Notes: generated by a model from the letters alone, not told the origin. DNA of 38,458 bases from Rubrobacter sp. (GCA_016781735.1 JADDPT010000121.1:1-38458), one strand, 5' to 3'; positions 8,273 through 17,523 are shown, counted from the stretch's first letter. Numbers and translations: made by a program.

Positions 8273-9054
8273 GCCGCCTCTCCATCTAGTTCCCTGGCCA
8301 GCTCTCGGTATGCCCTCGCCGCGGAGGTATCCCCCGCGTACGTCAGCACGCTTTGACCGGCCATCGGAGCTTCCTTCAATTTCACATTGAGCCTCACCAC
8401 CGTCTCAAACACTCGCACAGAGCCGTGCAGAGCCTCTCGGGCGGTGCTGATGACGTCCCTGGAGTGCAGCGTGCGGACGTCCGCCATGGTGAGTAGCACT
8501 CCCTCTATCCTTAGACCCCTATTCAGCTTGCGTTGGACCTGCGTCACAGTACGGAGCAGCAGGTCAACACCCTTCATCGCCAGATAGTCAGCCTGCAGCG
8601 GGATCAGGACCGCGTCGGCTGCGGCCAGCGCGTTCACCGTCAGAAGCCCCAGCGATGGCTGGCAGTCCACGATGACCATGTCGTACTGTGCTCGCACCTT
8701 TTCGATCATCTCGCGCAGGACGAGCTCGCCCAGCGTAGCCCTGAACAGGTCCAACTCGCCCTGAGACAGTTCAATGTTGGACGGCGCCAGAAATACTTTC
8801 TGCTTCGTCTTGACTATTATGTCACCCAGCCTCGGTGCAGGACGTTCTTCGATCGTCGCCGCCAGCACGTCGTAGATGGTGGACTCGAGCTCGTCCGGAT
8901 GGTACCCGAGTGAGAGAGTCAGGCTTGCCTGTGGGTCGAAGTCCACAAGCAAAACGCGCTTACCCCGCTCCGCGAGCGCGGCGCCGAGGTTGAGCGCCGT
9001 GGTGGTCTTACCGACCCCACCCTTCTGATTCGCGATCGCGAGCACGCGCCCCAT
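8269..9054 (-). CDS. parA: chromosome partitioning ATPase ParA/Soj
   Basis: Deviant Walker ATPase that moves ParB-bound origins across the nucleoid. The N-terminus has the signature [17 protein letters not shown] (about residues 7-23), with the additional lysine of the deviant Walker A. Walker A' ([13 protein letters not shown]) and the switch region [19 protein letters not shown] follow. 261 residues is the normal length for chromosomal Soj. The ATG at 9054 is followed within the operon by parB via an ATGA overlap. A promoter with TAAAAT (9085-9090) and TTTACC (9108-9113) lies 31-59 bases upstream. dnaA, gidA/mnmG and other origin markers are absent from the window, so origin proximity cannot be claimed. 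Confidence 0.95.
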   Translation of the reverse strand: MGRVLAIANQKGGVGKTTTALNLGAALAERGKRVLLVDFDPQASLTLSLGYHPDELESTIYDVLAATIEERPAPRLGDIIVKTKQKVFLAPSNIELSQGELDLFRATLGELVLREMIEKVRAQYDMVIVDCQPSLGLLTVNALAAADAVLIPLQADYLAMKGVDLLLRTVTQVQRKLNRGLRIEGVLLTMADVRTLHSRDVISTAREALHGSVRVFETVVRLNVKLKEAPMAGQSVLTYAGDTSAARAYRELARELDGEAA

Positions 9055-9084
9055 CAGCCTCGAATCTCTTTCATCGGTGGCGGT

Positions 9085-9113
9085 ATTTTATCACAGCAGC
9101 ATGGGTCGGTAAA
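9085..9113 (-). promoter_or_regulatory. parA-parB promoter
   Basis: On the minus strand TAAAAT (9085-9090) is 17 bases from TTTACC (9108-9113). Transcription would start near 9078, about 24 bases before the parA ATG. It is divergent from the promoter at 9141-9170. Confidence 0.5.
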
Positions 9114-9140
9114 GCAATTCGAGGGGGGCCTGGCCTTTGT

Positions 9141-9170
9141 TTGACACCTTCGCGGAACGGTGTGTATAGT
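9141..9170 (+). promoter_or_regulatory. promoter of the YycJ-like hydrolase gene
   Basis: Perfect TTGACA (9141-9146), 18-base spacer, TATAGT (9165-9170). This is among the best sigma-70 type promoters in the window. Transcription would begin near 9177, which lies downstream of the only canonical start codon (GTG 9160) of the gene, so the true translation start is probably later. Confidence 0.7.
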
Positions 9171-10014
9171 CCCAGAGCACACCGAGGAGGAATATCCGAC
9201 GCTCAGGGTAACGTGTCTTGCCAGCGGCAGTTCAGGCAACTCCATCCTAGTTGAGTACAACCACCGCGCTATCCTCGTGGACGCTGGTCTTTCCACTCGT
9301 AAGCTGCTAGCCCTGCTCGGCGAGCGCGGCTTGCGTCCAGGTTCTCTCGACGGCATCTTGCTCACACACGAGCATACGGATCACACTCGCGGTGCCGAAG
9401 GGGCCGCGGTCCGTATGGAAGCCCCGCTTGTGGGGAATCCACCTACCTTGGACCGCGTGTGTCTGACGGGCCGCGCGGTCCAGCAGGTCCGCTTCAGTAC
9501 AGGCGAGCCGGTAACGCTGGGAAGTTTCGAGGTAAGCTCCGTTCCGGTAAGCCACGACGCGGCGTCACCGGTTGGTTATCTGGTAGACACTGGGGACATG
9601 CGGGTCGCGGTGCTTACAGATCTCGGCAGCGTCACGCCCGAGCTTATCGAGCCGGTCTCGAGCGCGGATCTGGTCGTACTTGAGGCCAACCACGAGACCC
9701 GTCGCCTCATCGAAGGTCCGTATCCTCAGCACCTCAAGCGGAGGATTCTCAGTGACCGAGGCCACCTCTCCAACAGGCAGTCCGCTGAGCTTATCGGTAT
9801 GGTGCTTCGCAGCCGTCCTCAGACCTTCTGGCTCGCGCATCTCTCCCGCACGAACAACACAAAGCGAGAGGCCCGGAGCGGCGTGCTGAGGTATCTCGCG
9901 GGCGAGGGAGTCGCGCCTGAGGTGCTCATTACTGACCGCGACCGCCCCAGCCTCGTCTGGGAGCCGCCATCCGACGACGTTCAGCTGTCGTTGCTCGGTT
10001 CTATGAGTCGCTGA
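9160..10014 (+). CDS. metallo-beta-lactamase fold hydrolase, YycJ/WalJ-like
   Basis: Metal-dependent hydrolase of the YycJ/WalJ group, thought to act on nucleic acid in some bacteria. Visible features are VTCLASGSSGNSILVE, ILVDAGLSTRKLLALLGERG, the metal motif LLTHEHTDHTRG, VPVSHDAASPVGYLVD, AVLTDLGSV and LVVLEANHE, then LSNRQSAELI and WLAHLSRTNNT. The only ATG/GTG/TTG in frame is GTG 9160, used here as the outer limit; it has no ribosome binding site and the -10 box of a strong promoter lies inside the first codons. GAGGAGG at 9184-9190 is spaced 8 bases from an in-frame ACG at 9199 and 11 from CTC at 9202, matching the place where homologs begin. So the true protein may start at about 9199 with an unusual codon, or a base is wrong here. 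The 3' end overlaps fmt by 34 bases, tail to tail. Confidence 0.88.
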   Translation: MCIVPEHTEEEYPTLRVTCLASGSSGNSILVEYNHRAILVDAGLSTRKLLALLGERGLRPGSLDGILLTHEHTDHTRGAEGAAVRMEAPLVGNPPTLDRVCLTGRAVQQVRFSTGEPVTLGSFEVSSVPVSHDAASPVGYLVDTGDMRVAVLTDLGSVTPELIEPVSSADLVVLEANHETRRLIEGPYPQHLKRRILSDRGHLSNRQSAELIGMVLRSRPQTFWLAHLSRTNNTKREARSGVLRYLAGEGVAPEVLITDRDRPSLVWEPPSDDVQLSLLGSMSR

Positions 10015-10967
10015 GGCCCGAGGACCGCACCCCGCAGATCCGGCCGTCCCAAAAGGAACGTCTTTGCTGCCATAGGTTTGCCTCCGGCCAGTTGCACCTC
10101 CCTCAGCAGAAGCGCGCCCTCGCCACAACCCACGAGCGGGAGGCCGGAGGCGTCCTGAACGCCTACCTCACCAATCCCTAGGTGGCGCTCGTTCTTCAGC
10201 CTCTCGGCTCTCAGCACCCGTAGTTGCCGTTCGTTCCAAAACGTGTGCGACACGGGCCAGGGATTGTACGCCCTGACCTCGCGTTCGAGCAGCTCGGCTG
10301 GTTTCGACCAGTCGAGTAAAGCGCTCTCCTTCGACAGCCTCGGCGCGTACGAAGCGCGGTCGTGCTCCTGCTCCTGTTCTACCGCCCGCCCCTCCGCCAT
10401 AGCCGCCAGGGTTGGAGGTAGCATGCGCGCTCCGACCTGTGCCAGCCTGCTTGTCAACTCTCCAGCCGTCTCGTGCCGGCCGATAGCTACCTTCTCCTGA
10501 GCGAGCACGGGTCCGTCGTCGAGTCCCACGCCCATCTTGAAAAGTGATACGCCCGTCTCCTCATCACCCGCGAGGATAGGGGCGACGACGGGCGACGCCC
10601 CCCGGTATCGCGGCAGCAGAGACGGGTGTACGTTTATCCACCCAAGGGGAGGGATCTCGAGGGCCGGCCTCGGGATCAACAGGCCGTACGCCGCGAGCAC
10701 GACCACGTCCGAAGCATAGGCGCGAAGCGTGCCGAGCACCGAATCCTCGCGGATCTTCTCCGGCTGCTCAAGGCGGAGTCCCAGATTCCGCGCTGCTGTG
10801 GCGACAGGTGAAGCATGAAGCGTCCGTCCTCGGCCCGCCGGTCGGTCCGGCTGGGTGTATACGGCTCTTACGTCGTACCCGCTGTCCAGCAGCACGCGCA
10901 GCACCGGCACGGAGAAGTCCGAGGAGCCGAAGAAGATGGCGGAGAGGGGGGAGGCCATGAGCGCCAT
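9981..10967 (-). CDS. fmt: methionyl-tRNA formyltransferase
   Basis: Formylates the amino group of initiator Met-tRNA using 10-formyl-tetrahydrofolate. The N-domain begins IFFGSSDFSVPVLRVLL. The catalytic and folate-binding region holds INVHPSLLPRYRGASPVVAPILAGDEETGV with Asn and His, and GLDDGPVLAQ. A C-terminal tRNA-binding OB domain follows (VRAYNPWPVSHTFW onward). The start is ATG 10967 (or ATG 10958); the reading frame extends further upstream without homology. At 328 residues it is slightly longer than average. The gap to the divergent YYY gene is only 17 bases, so each gene's promoter must lie partly in the other. The stop lies inside the end of the YycJ-like gene. Confidence 0.94.
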   Translation of the reverse strand: MALMASPLSAIFFGSSDFSVPVLRVLLDSGYDVRAVYTQPDRPAGRGRTLHASPVATAARNLGLRLEQPEKIREDSVLGTLRAYASDVVVLAAYGLLIPRPALEIPPLGWINVHPSLLPRYRGASPVVAPILAGDEETGVSLFKMGVGLDDGPVLAQEKVAIGRHETAGELTSRLAQVGARMLPPTLAAMAEGRAVEQEQEHDRASYAPRLSKESALLDWSKPAELLEREVRAYNPWPVSHTFWNERQLRVLRAERLKNERHLGIGEVGVQDASGLPLVGCGEGALLLREVQLAGGKPMAAKTFLLGRPDLRGAVLGPQRLIEPSNDS

Positions 10968-10975
10968 GCTACAAT
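10967..10975 (+). promoter_or_regulatory. extended -10 element of the YYY gene pair
   Basis: TGCTACAAT forms an extended -10 (TGnTACAAT). No -35 box is seen, as expected for this class. Transcription would begin near 10982, only about three bases before the ATG at 10985, so the transcript should be nearly leaderless. It also overlaps the start codon of the divergent fmt gene. Confidence 0.5.
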
Positions 10976-10984
10976 GGCGCAGAT

Positions 10985-13900
10985 ATGCTTGTACAGCCTC
11001 GCCCCGCGGCCGGGCGTTCCCAGCCCCTCTCCACGTTCTCCCTCTCACTGCTGGTTTTGATAACGCTCGTGGCGCTCGTTCCGCGGCTGTTCGACCAGAA
11101 CTGGGACGGAGGCCATTACGCGCATCCCGACGAGTTACACATCGTTCAGGTGGCGTCCGAGCGGCTGTCCTGGCCCTCGGAAATTTCCGGTCTACTTCCG
11201 GCCGACAGCAGTCCGATGAACCCGCGCCGGCTTGAGGATGGCAACAGACTTAGCTACTCTTACGGATCGCTGCTCGTCTACGGCCTGAAAGCGCTGTCGA
11301 GCGTGGTTGCAGTGCTAACCGGTGAGCCCGCCTACGCTTCGTTTGACCGCATCTACCGGGTAGGACGCCCGGTCTCCGCACTTGCGGACGTCGGGACGGT
11401 TCTCGCGCTCTTCGCCCTCGGCCGTCGCCTCTTCGACACGCATGTGGGTCTGCTCGCGGCGGCGTTCTCGGCGCTGACCGTGCTGCAGGTCCAGTACAGC
11501 CACTACTACGTGGCCGAGCCGCTCATGACGCTGTTTCTCACCCTGGCGCTGCTCTACGTGGTGCGTTCTCTCCAGACGGGTGCGCGCGGTTCGGCCCTGG
11601 CTGCCGGCCTGTTTATGGGCCTAGCGGTCGCCACCAAGCCGAGTGCGGCGGCATTCGCCACGGCGGGGCTACTTATCCTGGCGTTTGGCGGTGCTGTTGC
11701 GCGTTCGGACTCGAACGCTTCATCGCATCGAACGCTCCTAATAGGAGCGCGTCACGGCCTCCAACTCTGTCTGTTGGCGGGCCTTGCCGCTTTGCTCGCC
11801 TGGGCCGTGTGGGAGCCGTATGTGGTTGCCAACTTCGCTGCATACCTCGACAACATTCGGAGCGAGAGCCGCATACAGGCCGGCGACATCGACCTGCCGT
11901 ACACGCGCCAGTACATCGGGACCGTGCCGGTGTGGTATCACTTCAGCCAGTACGTCCGGTGGGGTGTGGGCCTTCCCTTAGGCATAGCGGTGCTCGCGGG
12001 TCTCAGCTGGGGTATGGCCAGAGCGACGCGCCGTGACACTCGCGTGCTGGTACTACTGGCGTGGATCACCCCTTACATGCTCTGCGTGCTGACGCTGGAG
12101 GCGAAGTGGCTGCGCTACATGCTGCCGGTAACGCCGGTGCTCCTGCTCCTCGCGTCGGCGGCACTGTGGGGCTTGCTCGATCGGCTGCGGGCCGTCGCTG
12201 GCACGGGCTCGTACGTCCGCGCACGGATCGGATATCTTGCCATGGCGGCGGTGCTCGTCGGCTCTGCGCTGTGGGTCGCTGCCTTTGCGCGGATCTACAC
12301 GCGACCCCACACCTGGGTCCAGGCATCGGAGTGGATGTACGCCAACATCCCGAGTGGCGCTTCCATAGGTGTCGAGCACTGGGATCGTGAGCTGCCGCTC
12401 AATCTACCCGGTCGCTCCGGTGGAGATTACGAACGCGTATCTATCGAGATGTATGATGACCTGGCGCCGTCCGAGAAATTGCTGCAGGTAGAGCAGGCTC
12501 TCGCCTCATCCGATTACATCGTGCTGGCGAGCAATCGGCTATACGGTTCCATCCCGCGTTCCCCATGGCGCTATGCGGTGGCGACACGCTACTACGAGCT
12601 GCTCTTCGAGGAGCGGCTAGGCTTTCGCAAGGTAGCGAGTTTCGTCGAGAGTCCCGGTCTCGGTTCGCGGCGGGTAAGCGAGACGAGCGCGGACGAGAGC
12701 TTTTCCGTGTACGACCACCCCCCGGTGACCATTTTCCGCAAGGAGCGCAACGTCGCATCCTGGGAGCTGCAGGCCCTCTTCGCGGATGCCGTAGAGGCGC
12801 CCTGGGTGGCGGAGCGCCATGGCGAGGCAGATAAGTCCCTGCTGTTAACGCCGCTGCGCCAGGGCTACGAGAGGGCGCTGCCGTACTTTAGCGGCTCGTT
12901 CACCGGTGCGGCGGCGGTGGCGAGCTGGCTGCTCGTACTCGAGCTACTCGGCCTGGCCACATGGATCCTGCTTCTCCCTATACTTTCGGGGTTGCCCGAT
13001 AGAGGCTGGGTTCTCAGCAAGCTTATCGGTGTGCTTGCCACGGCCTGGTTTGTGTGGTGGGCAGCGTCCCTCGAAATGTTGCCCGCTACTCCAGGTGTCG
13101 CCCGAACCAATGCCTTGATCCTTGTGTGCGCGGCTCTCGCGACTTCGCTGGCCCGCAGACGAGCGGTCCGAAGGGATCTCGGTTCCGCCTGGCGTGCCAT
13201 GCTCGGCTTCGAGCTGCTGTTCTTGGGACTCTTCGCGGCTGGAGCGCTGCTGCGAGCGGCAAATCCGGACCTTTGGCACCCGATCTTCGGCGGCGAGAAG
13301 CCTATGGAACTTGCTTTCCTGAACGGCGTGCTACGTAGCTCACGGCTTCCACCATACGACCCTTGGTACTCCGGAGGGTACATCAACTACTACTACTTCG
13401 GGCAGTGGCTCGCCGCGCATCTGATGCGTCTCGCCTCCGTGGGACCGCAGTACGGATTCTCGCTAGCTGTCGCGACGGTCTGGGCCTGGACCGGCACGCT
13501 TTCAGCCGCAATCGGGTACACTCTCGCCCGGCAGTGGGGACGTGGTGCGGCAGGAGTTGTCGGAGGGCTCTCCCTGCTGTTCGTGCTGCTGGTCGGCAAC
13601 CTTGACGGCGGCGTACAGCTCATTCAGTCGATGCGAGACGACGGTGTGGCGGAGTTATGGAGGACGTTCGACTTCTGGCGGAGCACCAGACTGGAAGGCG
13701 CGTTCTTCATCCACGAGTTTCCGTTCTTTACTTTCCTGTATGGAGACCTCCACGCCCACATGATCGCCATGCCGCTCGGGCTCGCCCTCGTGCTGCTGGG
13801 CGCGTTCCTGGTTGCTCGTAGAGAACTAGTGTCAGCGCGGGATACGATCGTCGTCTCCGTACTGGGTGGTTTGCTAGCCGGTGCGTTGGTCGTAACCAAC

Positions 13901-15220
13901 CCCTGGGACGTGCCCGCCTATACGGGCCTATTCGCCCTCGCGACAACTTTGTATTGGGCGTGCAGTGGTGACACGCTCCGCAGGCGCGCCACGGGCGCAC
14001 TCGCATCGCTCGGCATCGTCGCATTGGTTGCGGGCATCGGCTACTTCCCGTTCTTTAGGTCCTTCAAGAGCTTCTACGGGGAGATCGGGTTGGTGACCAC
14101 GCCGACGCGGCCCACAATCTACCTCAACATGCTGGGACTGTTCCTCTTTCTGGCAGGCTGGCACGCCGTCACCCGAGCCTGGCACGCCGGACCGCGAGCC
14201 CGAGCTGCGACCCTCGGACTGCCGCTACTGCTCGCGGCGGCAGTGCTACTCAGAGGATCGGAGCAGTGGGTACTCGTCCTGCTCCTCTCGTTGCTCTCGT
14301 GGCTGCTCCTCGCCGCCTGGCATGACCGGCGATCCGCGCCGGCGCTGGTCTGGACTGGGCTGGCGGCCGGCGGAACGCTGATATGGGCCGGGATCGAGGT
14401 GCTCTATCTCAAAGACTTTCTCGAAGGCAGCGACTGGTACAGGCAGAACACAATCTTCAAGTTCGGCCTGCAGAGCTGGCTGCTTCTCGCCCTCGGTTGC
14501 GCGGGGCTGCTTTACCTGAGTCTAAGCGGGGCTCGTTCGCGGTTGGCTCGACTCGGGCCCATGGCTATCGTTACGGTCCTGGTCGCCGCATCGCTCGTGT
14601 ATCCGGTGTACGGCACCGCGGCACGCGTGCGATATCGGTTTCCGGAGCCGCCCACCGGCGCCACCCTCGACGGCGAGGCGTACATGAGGACGGCAACTCT
14701 TCAGAACGAGTCTGGGCGCGTCGAGCGGTATGGGGACGATTACGAGGCCATCCTGTGGATGCGGGAGAACATAAGAGAACCTGCCACTATCGTGGAGGCG
14801 GGCATAGGACCGTATCGTGGGAACGGTGGCCGGATCAGCGCCTTCACCGGCCTGCCCGCGGTCGTCGGCTGGGACAACCACGAGTCGCAGCAACGTTACC
14901 CTGAGCCGGTGGCACGCCGCAACGCCGATGTGCGCGACCTCTACAACTCGCCGAGCCCACGCCGGGCGCTGGAGGTGGTCCTGAGATACGACGTGAGATA
15001 TATCTACGTGGGGCCCGTGGAGCGCTTACACGAGTTCGGCGATGCCTCCAACGTTGAGCCCTACGGGTCTCGACGCGGCCTGGCGAAGTTTGACCGGATG
15101 GCGCGGGAGGGCGTCCTCGACGTGGCGTACTCAAACAGAGGCGTCACCGTGTATGAGGTGCCGCCTACCTGGCGCTGGTCAGCGGATCGCCTAGTACACT
15201 TCGCGGGTGCCGATGGCTGA
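10985..15220 (+). CDS. giant membrane protein: GT39-like N-half fused to a YYY (DUF2298) domain
   Basis: This 1411-residue multi-pass membrane protein has two halves. The first (about 1-560) looks like a GT-C glycosyltransferase of the PMT/ArnT type: an early HPDELH motif (about residue 47) after the first hydrophobic helix, then many hydrophobic segments including VLQVQYSHYYVAEPLMTLF and GLAVATKPSAAAFA. The second (about 640-1411) is the Chlor_Arch_YYY domain: FGGEKPMELAFLN, YDPWYSGGYINYYYFGQW (about 793-810), FFTFLYGDLHAHMIAMPLG (about 920), VTNPWDVPAY, NTIFKFGLQSWLLLALG and GRISAFTGLPAVVGWDNHE near the C-terminus. By analogy these proteins may move sugars from lipid carriers outside the membrane, but no substrate is known. 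The start is ATG 10985 right after an extended -10 box. The stop overlaps the start of a second YYY gene. Confidence 0.85.
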   Translation: MLVQPRPAAGRSQPLSTFSLSLLVLITLVALVPRLFDQNWDGGHYAHPDELHIVQVASERLSWPSEISGLLPADSSPMNPRRLEDGNRLSYSYGSLLVYGLKALSSVVAVLTGEPAYASFDRIYRVGRPVSALADVGTVLALFALGRRLFDTHVGLLAAAFSALTVLQVQYSHYYVAEPLMTLFLTLALLYVVRSLQTGARGSALAAGLFMGLAVATKPSAAAFATAGLLILAFGGAVARSDSNASSHRTLLIGARHGLQLCLLAGLAALLAWAVWEPYVVANFAAYLDNIRSESRIQAGDIDLPYTRQYIGTVPVWYHFSQYVRWGVGLPLGIAVLAGLSWGMARATRRDTRVLVLLAWITPYMLCVLTLEAKWLRYMLPVTPVLLLLASAALWGLLDRLRAVAGTGSYVRARIGYLAMAAVLVGSALWVAAFARIYTRPHTWVQASEWMYANIPSGASIGVEHWDRELPLNLPGRSGGDYERVSIEMYDDLAPSEKLLQVEQALASSDYIVLASNRLYGSIPRSPWRYAVATRYYELLFEERLGFRKVASFVESPGLGSRRVSETSADESFSVYDHPPVTIFRKERNVASWELQALFADAVEAPWVAERHGEADKSLLLTPLRQGYERALPYFSGSFTGAAAVASWLLVLELLGLATWILLLPILSGLPDRGWVLSKLIGVLATAWFVWWAASLEMLPATPGVARTNALILVCAALATSLARRRAVRRDLGSAWRAMLGFELLFLGLFAAGALLRAANPDLWHPIFGGEKPMELAFLNGVLRSSRLPPYDPWYSGGYINYYYFGQWLAAHLMRLASVGPQYGFSLAVATVWAWTGTLSAAIGYTLARQWGRGAAGVVGGLSLLFVLLVGNLDGGVQLIQSMRDDGVAELWRTFDFWRSTRLEGAFFIHEFPFFTFLYGDLHAHMIAMPLGLALVLLGAFLVARRELVSARDTIVVSVLGGLLAGALVVTNPWDVPAYTGLFALATTLYWACSGDTLRRRATGALASLGIVALVAGIGYFPFFRSFKSFYGEIGLVTTPTRPTIYLNMLGLFLFLAGWHAVTRAWHAGPRARAATLGLPLLLAAAVLLRGSEQWVLVLLLSLLSWLLLAAWHDRRSAPALVWTGLAAGGTLIWAGIEVLYLKDFLEGSDWYRQNTIFKFGLQSWLLLALGCAGLLYLSLSGARSRLARLGPMAIVTVLVAASLVYPVYGTAARVRYRFPEPPTGATLDGEAYMRTATLQNESGRVERYGDDYEAILWMRENIREPATIVEAGIGPYRGNGGRISAFTGLPAVVGWDNHESQQRYPEPVARRNADVRDLYNSPSPRRALEVVLRYDVRYIYVGPVERLHEFGDASNVEPYGSRRGLAKFDRMAREGVLDVAYSNRGVTVYEVPPTWRWSADRLVHFAGADG

Positions 15221-17450
15221 GGCGCTGCGGTGGTGGCTGACTCTCTCATTGCTCGGTCTCCTCTCGCTGCCGCTCACCGGACTAGCCTTCCGTTCCCTGC
15301 CCGATCGAGGCTACACGCTCTCCCGAGCGCTGGGCTGGACGCTGTCCAGCTGGCTCGCCTGGCTTGGCGCGGCAACGGGCTTAGTGGAGTTCGGCACATC
15401 GTCCTCCTACCTCGCAGCGGCCGTGCTAGGGCTGGCCTCAGCCGCGGCACTCCTCCTCCACAGAGGAGGCTACGGACGTGCGTGGCGGGCATTCTTCAAC
15501 GAGCGATGGATCCACGTGCTCTCGGTGGAAGCGGCCTTCAGTGTAGCGTTCGCCGCCCTAGTGCTACTGCGGGCTTTCATCCCTCACGCGTCACAGACTG
15601 AGAAGCCCATGGAGTATATGCTGCTCCAGAGCACCTACTCCGCCGCCACTATGCCACCACCGGACCTGTGGCTCGCTGGTGAGCGTGTCAATTACTACTA
15701 CTTCGGTTTCTTCATGAACGCCTTTGTGGCGCGGCTGTCCGGTGTCGAGCCGCCGATTGCCTTCAACCTGGCGCTCGCGGGCGTCTGGGCTGTGACCGCC
15801 GTCACCATAGGAGGGCTGGCTTACAACGCCGTGTCCGCGGGAACAACCGCCGGGCTGCCCCGTGTTCTCGCGGCAACCTCCGCGCCGGTCCTCGTGCTGC
15901 TGATGGGCAATCCAGCGGCACTCGAGGAGGTAGCGCGGCGGTTGAGCAGTCCCGATGTCTTCGACTGGTTTGGAGCGTCTACCCGCGTGATCTACGACCA
16001 GATCCCTGGACGTGGCCGCGTGGAGACCATCAACGAGTTCCCGGCGTTCAGCTTCCTGCTGGGGGACCTGCATCCCCACGTGCTCGCCATGCCGCTGTTT
16101 GGTCTGGGTCTTGGTTGCTCGCTGGCTCTGCTGCTATCCGCCGCGCGCCCGGTCCCCCAGTTCGCGGTTACCTCCGCGGTGGCCGGTGCGGTCTGCGGCT
16201 GGCTCTATATGTCAAACTCCTGGGACGTGCCGGTGATCGCGTCGGTGACCGTCGTAGCCTCACTGCTCGGATCCTGCGGCAACTGCCGCCACCTGCGGTA
16301 TCACCGTGCCGTCGTGGCCCTCGCGCTCATCGTGGTCCTCGGGACTGTTGTCGCTCTGCCCTTCGCGAGCCGGTTTGATGCGCCGGTCTCTGCTTCCGCG
16401 GAGATCCCTCCAAACATCGCGTCGCTACCGGTTGCAGCCTCGCTCGGCAAGGTAGTGGGGCCGGTGTGGTGGGACCGCTCGGAGGTCGGCGAGTTTCTCA
16501 GGGTCTGGGGGATCCAGCTGGCTATCGTTGTCGTCTCGCTCTTCGTTCTCGTCCTCGGCTCCAGCCGTAGCGTGTGGCGTTGGCCCGTGCTGGTGACGCT
16601 CCTGGCAGTTTCACTGGCGCTTGCCTTATCGGCCCCTGTGCTGCTCCTTGTGCCGGTCGTGGTGCTTTGCTGGCTCCTGGCAATCAACGCACAGATCGTC
16701 ACCCTCAGATGGGGGTATGCTCTCACCGCCATGGGACTGGGGCTCATCGTTCTGCCGGAGCTGCTCTACCTCCGGGACGTCTTCGAGAACAGGATGAACA
16801 CCGTGTTCAAGGTCTACTACCAGGCCTGGCAGTTGCTGGGTATCTCTGCCGTGTTGCTGCTTCTCGCGGCCGTGGAGCGCCTGCGGCTCACGGTGCGCGG
16901 TCGGATCGTCATCAGGCCGGGTATTGCCCTCCTCCCTCTACTCCTCGTGCTGGCGCTCGCGTATCCGTACGCCGGGGTTCGCGCGCGCGCGGGCGGAGAC
17001 GTGAAGGGACTGGATGCGACCGCTTTCCTTCAGGAGGAGGACCCAGGCGCCGCGCTAGCGGTGGAATGGCTACGATGGCACTCAGCCCCTGAAGATGGTG
17101 TCCTGGAGGCTACCGGCGGCCCGTACAGCCTGTACGGCCGAGTCAGTACCTACGCCGGCCGCCCGACGGTGCTTGGCTGGGCTAACCACGAGCGTCAATG
17201 GCGCGCTGGTCAGCCGGAACTGCTCGACGCGTTGAGCGAGAGGGAGCGTCTTGTCACGGAGGCATACACTTCCTCGAATCGCGGTCCCGATATCGCCGCG
17301 CTCCAGCGGCTCGACGTTCGCTATGCGTACTATGGTCGCCTCGAGCGCGAGATGCAGCGGGAGCAGGGGCTGCCGGTGCGCGACCCATTCGCCGGCCACC
17401 TGCAAAGGGTGTGGAGCTCTGATGAAGGCGCCCTGTACGAAGTGCGGTAG
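15207..17450 (+). CDS. YYY (DUF2298) domain membrane protein
   Basis: A 747-residue multi-pass membrane protein that corresponds to the second half of its upstream neighbour. The same ordered motifs recur: HASQTEKPMEYMLLQ, PPPDLWLAGERVNYYYFGFF (about 150-170), FPAFSFLLGDLHPHVLAMP (about 278-296), MSNSWDVPVI, NTVFKVYYQAWQLLG and GRVSTYAGRPTVLGWANHE. This indicates a tandem duplication of the YYY unit, after which the first copy gained, or the second lost, the GT39-like half. GTG 15207 or ATG 15213 are possible starts; both overlap the upstream stop (15218-15220), so the two proteins are translationally coupled and may act together. A probable glycosyltransferase-like role is inference from the GT-C-like layout. 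No ribosome binding site is obvious, as expected for coupling. Confidence 0.87.
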   Translation: MPMAEALRWWLTLSLLGLLSLPLTGLAFRSLPDRGYTLSRALGWTLSSWLAWLGAATGLVEFGTSSSYLAAAVLGLASAAALLLHRGGYGRAWRAFFNERWIHVLSVEAAFSVAFAALVLLRAFIPHASQTEKPMEYMLLQSTYSAATMPPPDLWLAGERVNYYYFGFFMNAFVARLSGVEPPIAFNLALAGVWAVTAVTIGGLAYNAVSAGTTAGLPRVLAATSAPVLVLLMGNPAALEEVARRLSSPDVFDWFGASTRVIYDQIPGRGRVETINEFPAFSFLLGDLHPHVLAMPLFGLGLGCSLALLLSAARPVPQFAVTSAVAGAVCGWLYMSNSWDVPVIASVTVVASLLGSCGNCRHLRYHRAVVALALIVVLGTVVALPFASRFDAPVSASAEIPPNIASLPVAASLGKVVGPVWWDRSEVGEFLRVWGIQLAIVVVSLFVLVLGSSRSVWRWPVLVTLLAVSLALALSAPVLLLVPVVVLCWLLAINAQIVTLRWGYALTAMGLGLIVLPELLYLRDVFENRMNTVFKVYYQAWQLLGISAVLLLLAAVERLRLTVRGRIVIRPGIALLPLLLVLALAYPYAGVRARAGGDVKGLDATAFLQEEDPGAALAVEWLRWHSAPEDGVLEATGGPYSLYGRVSTYAGRPTVLGWANHERQWRAGQPELLDALSERERLVTEAYTSSNRGPDIAALQRLDVRYAYYGRLEREMQREQGLPVRDPFAGHLQRVWSSDEGALYEVR

Positions 17451-17479
17451 AACGACCCGCCGTGGGGCGTGAGTGACGC

Positions 17480-17508
17480 TTGACGAGCAGCCGGGCGTTC
17501 TGTTAAGT
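17480..17508 (+). promoter_or_regulatory. tRNA-Pro/tRNA-Gly promoter
   Basis: TTGACG (17480-17485), 17-base spacer, TTAAGT (17503-17508). The predicted start is about 8 bases before the mature 5' end of tRNA-Pro, as is usual for tRNA operons. Confidence 0.6.
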
Positions 17509-17523
17509 TTGTGTATCCAGTGC

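Noticed and set aside
8269-9159. Replication origin near parA-parB
   Set aside because: No dnaA, dnaN, gidA/mnmG or cluster of DnaA boxes was seen in the window.
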